DNA from: Nocardioides sp. REDSEA-S33_B3
Lineage (GTDB): Bacteria > Actinomycetota > Actinomycetes > Propionibacteriales > Nocardioidaceae
Direction: 5' to 3'
DNA: 64,000 nucleotides
Assembly: GCA_001627335.1 (NCBI GenBank)
Contig: LUPK01000040.1
Location: 1-64,000 of the forward strand
Every line of letters starts with the position of its first letter. Position 1 is the stretch's first letter. The notes beneath the pieces were generated by a model. That model ran no database searches, was not told the DNA's origin, and worked only from the letters and a program-made list of their open reading frames with translations. This document shows, one piece after another, positions 24,363-33,804 of this stretch. Both the position numbers and the translations under genes were made by a program.

Positions 24363-24938
24363 GTGAGCCAGACGAGTCCTGCCGCCAACCGTCCCGGTGG
24401 CTACAACCGCTCCTTCGGTGGCCTGGTGGGCGCCATGATCGTCATGGTCGTGGCCGTCGTGCTGGTCTGGCTGGCCTTGGGGCTCTTCCGCGACGACGCG
24501 GAGTTCGAGCCCACCCCGATCGACTACGACGCCTCCATGGCAGCCCTCGCCGACAGCGGTGCCGCGCTGGCCTACCCCGAGACCCTCCCGGAGGGCTGGC
24601 GCGTCAACAACCTCGCCTACGACCCCGCCGACCCGTCCTTCTCGCTGGCGATGCTCACCGAGGACGAGCGGTTCGTGGGCGTCTACCACGGTCGTGAGGA
24701 CCTCGAGGAGGTGCTCGCGCGGCTCGTCGACGACGCCGCGACCGAGGAGGGTTCCGTCGAGCTGACCGACGGCGACGGTGGGTCGGCGACGTGGCAGGTG
24801 TTCGGAGACGAGGGCGGTGACACGGCGTACGTCCGCGTCGGCGACCAGCGGCGCGACCCGGTCATCACGCTCGTCTACGGCTCCGCCTCCGACGACCAGC
24901 TGCGCGAGGTCGTCGGCTCGCTGCTCACCGTCGGCTGA
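24363..24938 (+). CDS. DUF4245 family membrane-anchored protein
   Basis: Protein of 191 residues with one N-terminal membrane helix (about residues 20-42: LVGAMIVMVVAVVLVWLALG) and an extracytoplasmic domain of alternating strands. The ordering RNAYDPADPSFSL-like core, Trp-rich GWRVNNL and the final LREVVGSLLTVG fit the actinobacterial DUF4245 family, of unknown function. It is commonly found near xseA/xseB and fructose bisphosphatase genes in actinobacteria, as here. The GTG start has no strong ribosome site. Confidence 0.75.
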   Translation: MSQTSPAANRPGGYNRSFGGLVGAMIVMVVAVVLVWLALGLFRDDAEFEPTPIDYDASMAALADSGAALAYPETLPEGWRVNNLAYDPADPSFSLAMLTEDERFVGVYHGREDLEEVLARLVDDAATEEGSVELTDGDGGSATWQVFGDEGGDTAYVRVGDQRRDPVITLVYGSASDDQLREVVGSLLTVG

Positions 24939-24946
24939 CGCGGTCG

Positions 24947-24969
24947 GGGAACTGCCCCGGGTCGTTCCC
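24947..24969. terminator. Hairpin between convergent genes
   Basis: GGGAAC (24947-24952) pairs with GTTCCC (24964-24969), extendable by one C-G pair, in the 32-base gap between the DUF4245 gene and xseB. It may stop transcription from both sides. Confidence 0.5.
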
Positions 24970-24970
24970 G

Positions 24971-25201
24971 TCAGTCGGCGTCGGCCTCGAGGACCTTGTC
25001 GAGTCGCTCCCGGGCGCCGTCGAGCCAGCGCTGGCAGACCTGCGCCAGCTGCTCGCCGCGCTCCCAGAGCGCCAGCGACTCCTCCAACGTGGTGCCGCCG
25101 GCCTCGAGGCGGCGCACCACGTCGACCAGCTCCTCGCGTGCCTCTTCATACGAGGTGGACTCGCGCCCCGCCTGTGCGTCGCTCGCGGTCTGCTCAGCCA
25201 T
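24971..25201 (-). CDS. xseB: Exodeoxyribonuclease VII small subunit
   Basis: Small subunit of exonuclease VII, 76 residues, helical hairpin that binds XseA. The typical pattern [40 protein letters not shown] is complete, followed by an acidic tail. The ATG at 25201 overlaps the end of xseA by 8 bases, so the two subunits are co-translated. Confidence 0.95.
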   Translation of the reverse strand: MAEQTASDAQAGRESTSYEEAREELVDVVRRLEAGGTTLEESLALWERGEQLAQVCQRWLDGARERLDKVLEADAD

Positions 25202-26450
25202 CGGTCTCCTCGGTGCTCTGCTCATCGGGTTGGTCGGGCTCGATGCCCTCGGCGGTGGCGCGGACGCGGCCGTCGGCGACCCGGACGCTCAGCGCGGCGC
25301 CGGCCTCGACGCCGGCCACCGAGGTGAGCACGTGCCCCTGGTCGTCCTGGAGGACGGCGTACCCACGGCGCAGGGTCTCCAGCGGCGACAGGGCGCGCGC
25401 CCGGGCGCGCTGGTGGGCGACGTCGTCGGCGGCGCGGTCGAGGCGGTGGCCGAAGGTACGCCGCGCGCGCTCGCGCAGCAGCCGCAGCTCGTCGACGCGC
25501 TGGGCCACCAGGCTGCGCGGGTCGGCGAGGGCGGGGCGCGAGCGGAGTCCGTCGAGGAGGTTCTGCTCGCGGTCGAGGTGGGAGCGGACCAGGGTGCGCA
25601 GCCGCTCCTGGGCCCACTCGACGCCGCGCAGCTCCTCGGCGACGTCGGGCACGACCAGCTTGGCGGCGTCGGTGGGGGTGGAGGCGCGCACGTCGGCGAC
25701 CAGGTCGAGCAGCGGGGCGTCCTGCTCGTGGCCGATCGCGGAGACGACGGGGGTGGTCATCGCGAACACGACGCGCACCAGGCCCTCGTCGGAGAAGGAG
25801 AGCAGGTCCTCCACCGAGCCGCCGCCGCGGGCCACGACGACGACGTCGACCTCGGGATGGCGGTCGAGCCGCTCGAGGGCCTCGATGACCTCCCCGGCGC
25901 AGCGGGGGCCCTGCATGGAGGCACCGACGACCTCGAACTCGACCGCGGGCCAGCGGCGGCGTGCGTTCTCCAGGACGTCGCGCTCGGCGGCGCTGCCCGG
26001 CGAGGTGACCAGCCCGACCCGCTGGGGGAGGAACGGCAGGTCGCGCTTGCGGTCGGCGGCGAAGAGGCCCTCCGCGGCGAGCAGCTGGCGGCGCTGCTCG
26101 AGACGGGCCAGCAGCTCACCGAGGCCGACCATCCGGATCTCGCGGGCCTGCAGCGAGAGGGTGCCGCGGTTGGCGTAGTAGGAGGGCTTGGCGTGCACCA
26201 CGATGCTCGCGCCCTCGACCAGCGGGGTGGGCAGGGAGTCGACGTAGGTGCGGGCGACGGTGACGGTGACCGAGATGTCGGCGACGGTGTCGCGCAGGGT
26301 GAGGAACACCGTGGCCATGCCGGGGCGGCGGTTGAGCTGGGCCACCTGGCCCTCGACCCAGACCGCTCCCAGGCGGTCGATCCATCCGCCGATGGCGTTG
26401 GCGACCGTGCGCACCGCGACCGGCGCGGTGGGGGAGGTCTCCAGTGCCAT
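25194..26450 (-). CDS. xseA: Exodeoxyribonuclease VII large subunit
   Basis: Catalytic subunit of exonuclease VII, which degrades single-stranded DNA to short oligonucleotides; 418 residues. The N-terminal OB fold ([20 protein letters not shown]) is followed by the catalytic core with [62 protein letters not shown], then a long coiled region and a C-terminal beta segment. TAACCT on the minus strand lies 12 bases before the ATG, a likely leaderless start. It is divergent from ispH. Confidence 0.96.
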   Translation of the reverse strand: MALETSPTAPVAVRTVANAIGGWIDRLGAVWVEGQVAQLNRRPGMATVFLTLRDTVADISVTVTVARTYVDSLPTPLVEGASIVVHAKPSYYANRGTLSLQAREIRMVGLGELLARLEQRRQLLAAEGLFAADRKRDLPFLPQRVGLVTSPGSAAERDVLENARRRWPAVEFEVVGASMQGPRCAGEVIEALERLDRHPEVDVVVVARGGGSVEDLLSFSDEGLVRVVFAMTTPVVSAIGHEQDAPLLDLVADVRASTPTDAAKLVVPDVAEELRGVEWAQERLRTLVRSHLDREQNLLDGLRSRPALADPRSLVAQRVDELRLLRERARRTFGHRLDRAADDVAHQRARARALSPLETLRRGYAVLQDDQGHVLTSVAGVEAGAALSVRVADGRVRATAEGIEPDQPDEQSTEETDG

Positions 26451-26495
26451 GCGGCGAGGTTAGAGGAGTGCGCCGACGCCCGTACGATGGCAGGC

Positions 26496-27506
26496 ATGAC
26501 GACCGACATGGGCATGCCCCCGGTGCTGACCCCCGACGAGGCCGACAAGGCCGTGCTGCTGGCCGCCCCGCGCGGCTACTGCGCTGGCGTCGACCGCGCC
26601 GTGGTGACCGTCGAGCAGGCGCTGGACCTCTACGGCGCCCCGGTCTACGTCCGCAAGCAGATCGTCCACAACAAGCACGTCGTGGCTGACCTCGAGGCGC
26701 GTGGCGCGATCTTCGTCGAGGAGCTCGACGAGGTGCCCGCCGGTGAGACCGTCGTGTTCTCCGCCCACGGTGTCAGCCCGGCCGTGCACGCCCAGGCCGC
26801 CGAGCGCGAGCTGAAGACCATCGACGCCACCTGCCCGCTGGTGACCAAGGTCCACCACGAGGCGAAGCGGTTCGCCAACGACGACTACGACATCCTGCTG
26901 ATCGGCCACGCCGGGCACGAGGAGGTCGAGGGCACCGCGGGCGAGGCCCCCGAGCACATCCAGCTCGTCGAGGGCCCGTGGGACGTCGACAAGATCGAGG
27001 TCCGCGACCCCGCGAAGGTCGCCTGGCTCTCCCAGACCACGCTGTCGGTCGACGAGACGCTGGAGACGGTCGCGGCGATCCGCGAGCGGTTCCCGCTGCT
27101 GCTCGACCCGCCCAGCGACGACATCTGCTACGCCACCCAGAACCGTCAGCTCGCGGTCAAGGAGATCGCCAAGGACGCCGACCTGGTGATCGTCGTCGGT
27201 TCCGGCAACTCCTCCAACTCCGTGCGCCTGGTCGAGGTCGCCCTCGAGGCGGGGGCGAAGTCGTCGTACCGCGTCGACGACGCCTCCGAGATCGACGAGG
27301 CCTGGCTCGACGGCGTGCGGACCGTGTCGGTGACCTCGGGCGCGAGCGTGCCGGAGGCGCTGGTCCAGGGCGTGCTGGAGTTCCTCGCCGAGCGCGGCTA
27401 CCCCGACGCCAAGGCCGTGCAGAGCGCCGAGGAGTCGCTCATCTTCGCCCTGCCCAAGGAGCTGCGCCGCGACCTGAAGGCCGCCGCCGCGGCCGCCCAG
27501 GGCTGA
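26496..27506 (+). CDS. ispH: 4-hydroxy-3-methylbut-2-enyl diphosphate reductase
   Basis: Last enzyme of the MEP isoprenoid pathway (LytB), producing IPP and DMAPP with a Fe-S cluster; 336 residues. Cluster Cys residues are visible in [29 protein letters not shown] and [11 protein letters not shown]. Substrate-binding motifs [26 protein letters not shown] and [10 protein letters not shown] are present. TACGAT at 26483-26488 is 13 bases upstream of ATG 26496, fitting a leaderless message; an in-frame ATG at 26487 would overlap that box and is less likely. Confidence 0.96.
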   Translation: MTTDMGMPPVLTPDEADKAVLLAAPRGYCAGVDRAVVTVEQALDLYGAPVYVRKQIVHNKHVVADLEARGAIFVEELDEVPAGETVVFSAHGVSPAVHAQAAERELKTIDATCPLVTKVHHEAKRFANDDYDILLIGHAGHEEVEGTAGEAPEHIQLVEGPWDVDKIEVRDPAKVAWLSQTTLSVDETLETVAAIRERFPLLLDPPSDDICYATQNRQLAVKEIAKDADLVIVVGSGNSSNSVRLVEVALEAGAKSSYRVDDASEIDEAWLDGVRTVSVTSGASVPEALVQGVLEFLAERGYPDAKAVQSAEESLIFALPKELRRDLKAAAAAAQG

Positions 27507-27531
27507 ACCCCACCGAAGCCCAGGACGCCCC

Positions 27532-28155
27532 ATGGCCCGCTACCTCGACCTCCACCCCGTCGACCCGCAGCCCCGCCTTGTCGGTCAGGTCGTGGCGGCG
27601 CTGCGCGACGACGACGCCCTGATCGCCTACCCGACCGACTCCGGCTACGCGCTGGGGTGCCGGGTCGGCAACCGTGACGGCCGCGACCGGATCCTGAGGA
27701 TCCGCGGCCTCGACGACCGGCACCACTTCACCCTGGTCTGCGCCGACTTCGGTCAGCTCGGCCAGCTGGTGCACGTCGACAACGCGGCCTTCCGCACGAT
27801 CCGCTCGTGCACGCCGGGTCCCTACACGTTCATCCTGCCCGGCACGCCCGAGGTGCCGCGGCGGCTGCTGCACCCGAAGAAGAAGACCGTCGGCGTGCGC
27901 ATCCCCGACCACCGCGTCGTGTCCGCGATCCTCGCCGAGCTCGGTGAGCCGCTGCTGTCGAGCTCGCTGATCCTGCCCGGGGAGACCGAGCCCCGTACGA
28001 TGGGGTGGGAGATCAAGGAGGACCTCGAGCACCAGGTCGACATCGTCATCGAGGCCGGCGAGACCCCCGCCGAGCCGACGACGGTCGTCGACTTCTCCGA
28101 CGGTGCTCCCGAGGTGCTGCGGCACGGAGCCGGGGACACCTCCCGCTTCGAGTGA
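27532..28155 (+). CDS. YciO/Sua5-YrdC family protein
   Basis: Protein of 207 residues of the YrdC/Sua5/YciO fold, which binds double-stranded RNA and in TsaC/Sua5 forms threonylcarbamoyl-AMP for tRNA t6A. It has IAYPTDSGYALGCRVGNRDG, RILRIRGLDDRHHFTLVCADF, CTPGPYTFILPGTPEVPRRLLHPKKKTVGVRIPDH. The arrangement matches the YciO branch, whose exact role is less certain than that of TsaC. It lies 25 bases after ispH and may be co-transcribed. A GGTCGAGG-type repeat follows. Confidence 0.88.
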   Translation: MARYLDLHPVDPQPRLVGQVVAALRDDDALIAYPTDSGYALGCRVGNRDGRDRILRIRGLDDRHHFTLVCADFGQLGQLVHVDNAAFRTIRSCTPGPYTFILPGTPEVPRRLLHPKKKTVGVRIPDHRVVSAILAELGEPLLSSSLILPGETEPRTMGWEIKEDLEHQVDIVIEAGETPAEPTTVVDFSDGAPEVLRHGAGDTSRFE

Positions 28156-28185
28156 GTGAGCAGCCGCCCGCGAGGGACGCGCTCT

Positions 28186-28235
28186 CCGCTGGTCGAGGTG
28201 TGAGGAGCGCCAGCGACGAACCTCGAGACCCGGCG
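28186..28235. repeat. GGTCGAGG…CCTCGAGACC intergenic repeat
   Basis: The stretch contains CGCTGGTCGAGG, GGAGCGCCAGCGACGA and CCTCGAGACC, an imperfect inverted repeat shared with the gaps at 45376-45515, 8878-8934, 2651-2705, 57396-57437 and, unusually, inside a gene at 48235-48275. It lies between two convergent genes. Confidence 0.6.
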
Positions 28236-28254
28236 AGGTGGACGCCGACCTGAC

Positions 28255-29343
28255 TCAGCCCGTCGACCGGTCCCGCTCGACCGACTGATCCTCGCGCTCG
28301 AAGGACCGCTCGACGGCTCGGAGCTCGACGGTCCGCGGAGCAGGCAGGTCCTCGTCGGTGACCGACAGCTCGGTGAAGCGGCGTGCCGAGACCAGCACGC
28401 GTGACTCCAGGGAGCCCATCGCCTGGTTGTAGTGGCCGACCGCGGCGTTGAGGGAGCGGCCGACGTTGTCGAGGTGCCGGTCGAGGACCTGCAGCCGCTG
28501 GTGCAGGTCGACGCCGAGCCGGTGGATCGCGCGGGCCTGCTCGGCCAGCGCCTCGTGCTGCCAGCCCTGCGCCACGGTGCGCAGCAGCGCGATGAGGGTG
28601 GTGGGGGAGGCGAGCACGACCTGGCGGCCGGCGGCGTGCTCGAGCAGGGTCGGGTCGGCCTCCAGTGCGGCGGAGAGGAACGACTCGGCCGGCACGAACA
28701 GCACCACGAACTCCGGTGCTCCCTCCAGCGCCTTCCAGTAGGCCTTCGACCCGAGCTGGTCGACGTGGGTGCGCACCTGGCGGGCGTGCCGGGTGAGGTG
28801 GTGGTCGCGCTCGGCGTCGTCGGCAGCCGCAGCCGCGTCGAGGAACGCGTCGAGCGGCACCTTCGCGTCGACCACGACATCGCGGCCCCCGGCCAGGTGC
28901 ACGACCAGGTCGGGGCGCTGGGCACCGTCGTCGAGGCGCACCTGCTCGGAGAAGTCGCAGCGGTCCACCAGTCCGGCCAGCTCGACGGTGCGGCGCAGGT
29001 GGAGCTCGCCCCAGCGTCCCCGCACCTGGGGGCGGCGCAGCGCGGTCGTCAGCTGGTGGGTCTCGCGGCGCAGGCCGTCGGCCGAGCGGCGTACGTCGTC
29101 GACCTGCTGGTGCAGCTGGCCCTGCCAGGAGACTCGGGCATGCTCGAGGTCGCGCAGGGTGTCGTGGAGCCGGTCGAGCCCCTCGAGCACCTCGGTGTCC
29201 CGCGCCTCTCCGCCGGGACCGGCGCCCAGGGCGCCGCCGAGAGGGGAGCGTCGCAGCACGCCCAGGGCCAGGCCGAGCGCGAGACCGAGGCCGAGGCCGA
29301 CGAGCAGCACCAGCAGCAGCGCGAGGGTGGTGGAGAGGCTCAT
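28255..29343 (-). CDS. rmuC: DNA recombination protein RmuC
   Basis: Membrane-anchored RmuC-family protein of 362 residues with a nuclease-like core, implicated in limiting rearrangements between inverted repeats. The N-terminal helix (ALLLVLLVGLGLGLALGLALG) is followed by a coiled region (about 50-95). The RmuC domain follows with VRGRWGELHLRRTVELAGL, PDLVVHLAGGRDVVVDAKVPLDAFLDAA, FVVLFVPAESFLSAALEADPTL and QVVLASPTTLIALLRTVAQGW. The C-terminus is acidic and variable. Confidence 0.93.
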   Translation of the reverse strand: MSLSTTLALLLVLLVGLGLGLALGLALGVLRRSPLGGALGAGPGGEARDTEVLEGLDRLHDTLRDLEHARVSWQGQLHQQVDDVRRSADGLRRETHQLTTALRRPQVRGRWGELHLRRTVELAGLVDRCDFSEQVRLDDGAQRPDLVVHLAGGRDVVVDAKVPLDAFLDAAAAADDAERDHHLTRHARQVRTHVDQLGSKAYWKALEGAPEFVVLFVPAESFLSAALEADPTLLEHAAGRQVVLASPTTLIALLRTVAQGWQHEALAEQARAIHRLGVDLHQRLQVLDRHLDNVGRSLNAAVGHYNQAMGSLESRVLVSARRFTELSVTDEDLPAPRTVELRAVERSFEREDQSVERDRSTG

Positions 29344-29403
29344 GCGACCAGGGTGACGGCGAGCGCCGACAGTCGACTCCCGACGCGCGGGTGAGTCCGC
29401 GGG

Positions 29404-30201
29404 TCAGGCGAGGTCGACCACGACCGGGGCGTGGTCAGAGGGGGCGCCGGAGCCCTGGGCGGGGTCGCGCTCGTCGCGGTCGATGAAGGCGCCGGTGACG
29501 CGCTGCGCCAGGGCGGGGGAGCCGAGGACGAAGTCGATCTTCAGGCCGCGGTCGCGCTCGAAGCGCTGGCGGTAGTAGTCCCAGTAGGTGTAGCCGGGGG
29601 CGTGCTCGCGGGTGACCTCGGCCCAGCCGTCGTCGAGGAAGCCCTGGAAGGCAGCACGCTCGGGCGGGGTGACGTGGGTGCTGGTGCGGAACTGCTTGAC
29701 GTCGAAGACGTCGTCGTCGGTGGGGCAGATGTTCCAGTCGCCCACGAGTGCGGCGGGGGCGTCGAGCCAGCCGGCCGCCGCCGTACGCAACCGGGCGAGC
29801 CAGTCGAGCTTGTAGACGTAGTGCGGGTCGTCGGGCTTGCGGCCGTTGGGGACGTAGAGGCTCCAGATGCGTACGCCGCCACAGGTCGCCCCGAGGGCGC
29901 GTGCCTCCGCAGCGACCGGGTCGCCGAAGCCGGGCATGTCCGGGAAGCCGACGGTGACGTCCTCGAGGCCGACGCGGCTGATCAGCGCGACGCCGTTCCA
30001 CTGGTTGTAGCCGACGGCGGCGACGTCGTACCCCCGTGACTGCAGCCCCATCAACGGCAGCTGCTCCTCGCGGGCCTTGGTCTCCTGCACGGCGAGCACG
30101 TCGACGTCGTGGCGGTCGAGGAAGGCCTCGACGCGGTCGATGCGGGTGCGGAGGGAGTTGACGTTCCAGGTGGCGATGCGCACCGCGCCATCCTGGCTCA
30201 T
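29404..30201 (-). CDS. xth: Exodeoxyribonuclease III
   Basis: AP endonuclease/3'-5' exonuclease of base-excision repair, 265 residues. EEP-fold motifs are complete: RIATWNVNSLRTRID, DVLAVQETKA, SLYVPNGRKPDD, LVGDWNICPTDDDVFD, LKIDFVLGSP and the terminal PSDHAPVVVDL. I start at ATG 30201 (preceded by GAGAAG); a GTG at 30183 directly before RIATWNVN is an alternative. It is divergent from the secreted protease gene. Confidence 0.95.
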   Translation of the reverse strand: MSQDGAVRIATWNVNSLRTRIDRVEAFLDRHDVDVLAVQETKAREEQLPLMGLQSRGYDVAAVGYNQWNGVALISRVGLEDVTVGFPDMPGFGDPVAAEARALGATCGGVRIWSLYVPNGRKPDDPHYVYKLDWLARLRTAAAGWLDAPAALVGDWNICPTDDDVFDVKQFRTSTHVTPPERAAFQGFLDDGWAEVTREHAPGYTYWDYYRQRFERDRGLKIDFVLGSPALAQRVTGAFIDRDERDPAQGSGAPSDHAPVVVDLA

Positions 30202-30304
30202 CTTCTCGCAGTGCAAGAACCTGACCCACCTCGACCCTGGTCGGCCCGGGGGGATCGCGGGTTCACTCGCTCGCACCCATCCACCACTCGGGAGGAAGCA
30301 CCCC

Positions 30305-31141
30305 ATGTCGCACCGCACCACCGGCGCCCTGGCGGCCACAGCCGCCCTCGCCGTCTCGCTCGGCTGCTCGATGCTCGGCGCCACCACCGCCAGCGCCGCC
30401 ACCGAGGACTCCTCGTCCGTGCCGACCTACCAGCAGTTCCGCGACTCCACCTTCGTCGACACCGACGGGCAGTACGTCGTCAACGGCGACGAGCCGGTGT
30501 CCGACAGCGGCAAGCTGCGGCAGTTCTACGACGACATGGTGGGGGACAAGCACACCGGCCGGCCCATGGAGGACGGCCTCATCGTCAACACGGTCTCCGG
30601 CAAGGACGACAAGTGGAGCGCCTCCCAGGTCGGGAACCTCACCTACTGCGTCTCGACCAAGTTCGGATCCGACTACTCCGCGATGGTCAGCGCGATGGCC
30701 AGCGGCGCCGGGCAGTGGGAGGCCGCCTCGTCGGCGATCGACTTCGTGCACGTCCCCAGCCAGGACTCCAGCTGCACCACCCGCAACAACAGCGTGCTGT
30801 TCTCGGTGGAGCCGGTGAGGACCACCCAGTACATCGCCCGCGCGTTCTTCCCCAGCACCCCCAAGCGCTCGCGCAACGTGCTGGTCGACGACTCGATCTG
30901 GACCTCGGGATCCTGGAGCCCGTCCAACATCGTGGCCCACGAGCTGGGTCACACCCTGGGCTTCCGTCACGAGCACACCCGCCCGGAGTCGGGCACCTGC
31001 TTCGAGGACAACAACTGGCGGGCACTGACGCCCTACGACTCGGCCTCGATCATGCACTACCCGCAGTGCAACGGGTCCTCCTCGGACCTGAGCATGACCA
31101 ACGCCGACCGGCAGGGCGCGGCGGCGCTCTACGGCTCCTGA
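30305..31141 (+). CDS. Secreted zinc metalloprotease (metzincin, M12A-like)
   Basis: Exported protease of 278 residues. A signal peptide ends near residue 32 (TTASAATED). The catalytic zinc site is HELGHTLGFRHEHTRPE, the long HExxHxxGxxHE metzincin form, and the Met-turn is SIMHYPQCNG. The ~190 residues before the active site hold a pro-region and the N-terminal subdomain. Paired Cys near 120/158 and 239/257 may form disulfides. The ATG follows GGGAGGAAG. No inhibitor or secretion gene is adjacent. Substrate unknown. Confidence 0.88.
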   Translation: MSHRTTGALAATAALAVSLGCSMLGATTASAATEDSSSVPTYQQFRDSTFVDTDGQYVVNGDEPVSDSGKLRQFYDDMVGDKHTGRPMEDGLIVNTVSGKDDKWSASQVGNLTYCVSTKFGSDYSAMVSAMASGAGQWEAASSAIDFVHVPSQDSSCTTRNNSVLFSVEPVRTTQYIARAFFPSTPKRSRNVLVDDSIWTSGSWSPSNIVAHELGHTLGFRHEHTRPESGTCFEDNNWRALTPYDSASIMHYPQCNGSSSDLSMTNADRQGAAALYGS

Positions 31142-31194
31142 GCCTCGCCTGCTGATTGGGGAGGGCCACGGGCGCGGGCCTAGACTCGCGGCCC

Positions 31195-32280
<1,086 letters not shown>

Positions 32281-32431
32281 GCAAGGCGTGCCCTGTCCGC
32301 TGTTGACGGGGAACTCCGGATGGATGTTGTGGGTTCAGCCTACTTCGGGGCTCCGACAGTGCATGCCCATCACGCGCCCGCGTGACTGTGCCTCACTCGT
32401 GCTCTCTTATCTCCAACTCTGGGTGGACTTT

Positions 32432-32464
32432 TCCGGCCCGCAGAATGTGAAAACTGCGGCCGGA
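32432..32464. terminator. Strong hairpin downstream of ychF
   Basis: TCCGGCC-C-GCAG (32432-32443) pairs with CTGCGGCCGGA (32454-32464), 11 pairs with a single bulged C and an A-rich loop. It lies about 150 bases after ychF in a visibly lower-GC stretch and before a gene of unknown function. It may end the ychF transcript, although no T-run follows. Confidence 0.5.
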
Positions 32465-32539
32465 TGCTTGAAGCGCGCTTGGCGGGCGGCGAAGCCAATC
32501 TAGATAGTGCGCACGGCGTGGCGTGACAGCATCAGCTCC

Positions 32540-33172
32540 GTGAAGGACTTCGTCGAGCTCTACTTCAAGCGGAACCGTGGTTGGCCGTGGCCCGAGGAGA
32601 ACTGGGGGCTGACGCCAATGTTCGGTGACGATGGATGGTGCCACGCATGCGGCGTCCCGAAGCGAGAGCAAGCCGCCTCCCTTGTGCTCCAGCGCAAGGG
32701 GTTGTCGGACCCATCCGGGGCGTGGGTGCCGAACTGGCAGTTCGACGTCATCTGCATGGACGACGAGGTCACCGAGCGCGTTGCCCGCGAGTTCTCAGTC
32801 ACCACACTGCCGGTCGGATGGCCTCGCGTCGCGCCGGGTGAGGCGCACCAAATCGTAATTCCGTCTGTAGGTCCTGCGTGGTTCGACCCTCAGGAGTTGG
32901 CGGAGCGCGCCACAGCGCGGCATGGGACTGCTGGGGCGGAGTGTGCCGAGTGCGGAGTCTGGCGGTGGATGCCCCTTGCGTTCGGGATGCTTCCCGAGTT
33001 GCGGGCCAGGGCTCACTGGGACGACTACGACGTGCTTGCGAGCCCGGAATGGTTCGGCGACGGGTGGAAGGCCTATCGGCAGATTCTCGTGCGGCGTGAG
33101 TTGGCAGAACTGCTCGCCAAGTCGAGCCCTCGTGACTTCAGGGTCGTAAGAGTGAAGGAGTTCGTACATTAA
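32540..33172 (+). CDS. Unknown protein with two CxxC pairs, lower GC
   Basis: Protein of about 210 residues that I do not recognise. It is rich in Trp (NRGWPWPEENWGL, WVPNWQFDV) and has two zinc-ribbon-like knuckles, CHACGVPKR near residue 35 and CAECGVWRWMPL near residue 140. No signal peptide or membrane helix. Base composition and codon choice are visibly less GC-biased than in neighbours, suggesting recent transfer. The GTG at 32540 (KDFVELYF) is favoured, but GTG 32507 is also possible; TAGATA at 32501 could be the -10 for the former. Two toxin-antitoxin pairs follow. Confidence 0.65.
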   Translation: MKDFVELYFKRNRGWPWPEENWGLTPMFGDDGWCHACGVPKREQAASLVLQRKGLSDPSGAWVPNWQFDVICMDDEVTERVAREFSVTTLPVGWPRVAPGEAHQIVIPSVGPAWFDPQELAERATARHGTAGAECAECGVWRWMPLAFGMLPELRARAHWDDYDVLASPEWFGDGWKAYRQILVRRELAELLAKSSPRDFRVVRVKEFVH

Positions 33173-33257
33173 ACGACCGCTTGCTGTCGGCAGGGGACGA
33201 GCGCCGCATACCGCTGATCCACGCGAGGGTGTCTGCGGTGCCGGGTACTCTCGATCC

Positions 33258-33479
33258 ATGGTGAATCCAGCGCTGCAGTCGGCCATCGAGGCCATGAGCC
33301 TCGATGAGCGGTTGGAGCTCGTGGAGTTCATCGAGAAGACCGTGGAGTCGGCCCCGATCGACGTCACCGAGGGGCAGAAGACGGTCATCCGGTCGCGTGC
33401 TGCCGAGCTGGACGCCGACCCCTCCATCGGGTTGACCTGGGACGAGCTCAGGGCTCGTCTCGCCGCGCGTCGCGCATGA
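33258..33479 (+). CDS. Antitoxin, addiction-module component family
   Basis: Helical 73-residue protein of the putative addiction module component family, which pairs with RelE/ParE toxins. The pattern IEAMSLDERLELVEFIEKTVES followed by a C-terminal LTWDELRARLAARR is characteristic. TACTCT lies 12 bases before the ATG, a leaderless promoter. The stop overlaps the toxin ATG by 4 bases, so the two are co-translated. Confidence 0.83.
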   Translation: MVNPALQSAIEAMSLDERLELVEFIEKTVESAPIDVTEGQKTVIRSRAAELDADPSIGLTWDELRARLAARRA

Positions 33480-33793
33480 GCCGAGCCGTGGTCGTCTTCC
33501 ATCCTGCGGTGGAGGACGACATCGCGGCTATCCAGGCGCACTACGAGCAGATAGATCCAGTCCTGCCCGACCGGTTCGAGGCCAGGTTGGACGACCAGGT
33601 GGAGCGGCTGTCGATGTTCCCCGAGTCCGGGGCGGTGACCTTCGATGTCTACCGCCGCGCCCTGGTCAAGCGATTCCCCTACATGGCGATCTATCGCGTC
33701 GCGCGCCCGCGAGTTGAGGTGTTGGCCATCGTGAGCACCCGACAGGACCCCGCCACAATGGAGGCGTTGGTTGCTGAGCGCGCGGGGGAGTAG
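33476..33793 (+). CDS. RelE/ParE-family toxin
   Basis: Protein of 105 residues with the RelE/ParE fold: VVFHPAVEDDIAAIQAHYEQ at the N-terminus, then RFEARLDDQVERLSMFPESG and the core strands RALVKRFPYMAIYRV and VEVLAIVSTRQDP. The spacing of Arg and Tyr in RFPYMAIYR and the final H/R-rich strand fit this family; ribosome-dependent cleavage versus gyrase inhibition cannot be told apart. Coupled to the upstream antitoxin gene. Confidence 0.85.
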   Translation: MSRAVVVFHPAVEDDIAAIQAHYEQIDPVLPDRFEARLDDQVERLSMFPESGAVTFDVYRRALVKRFPYMAIYRVARPRVEVLAIVSTRQDPATMEALVAERAGE

Positions 33794-33804
33794 GCCGCGG
33801 TGCT

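Noticed and set aside
24996..26495. Upstream extension of the ispH frame
   Set aside because: It lies antisense to xseA/xseB, which are clearly real; ispH starts at 26496.
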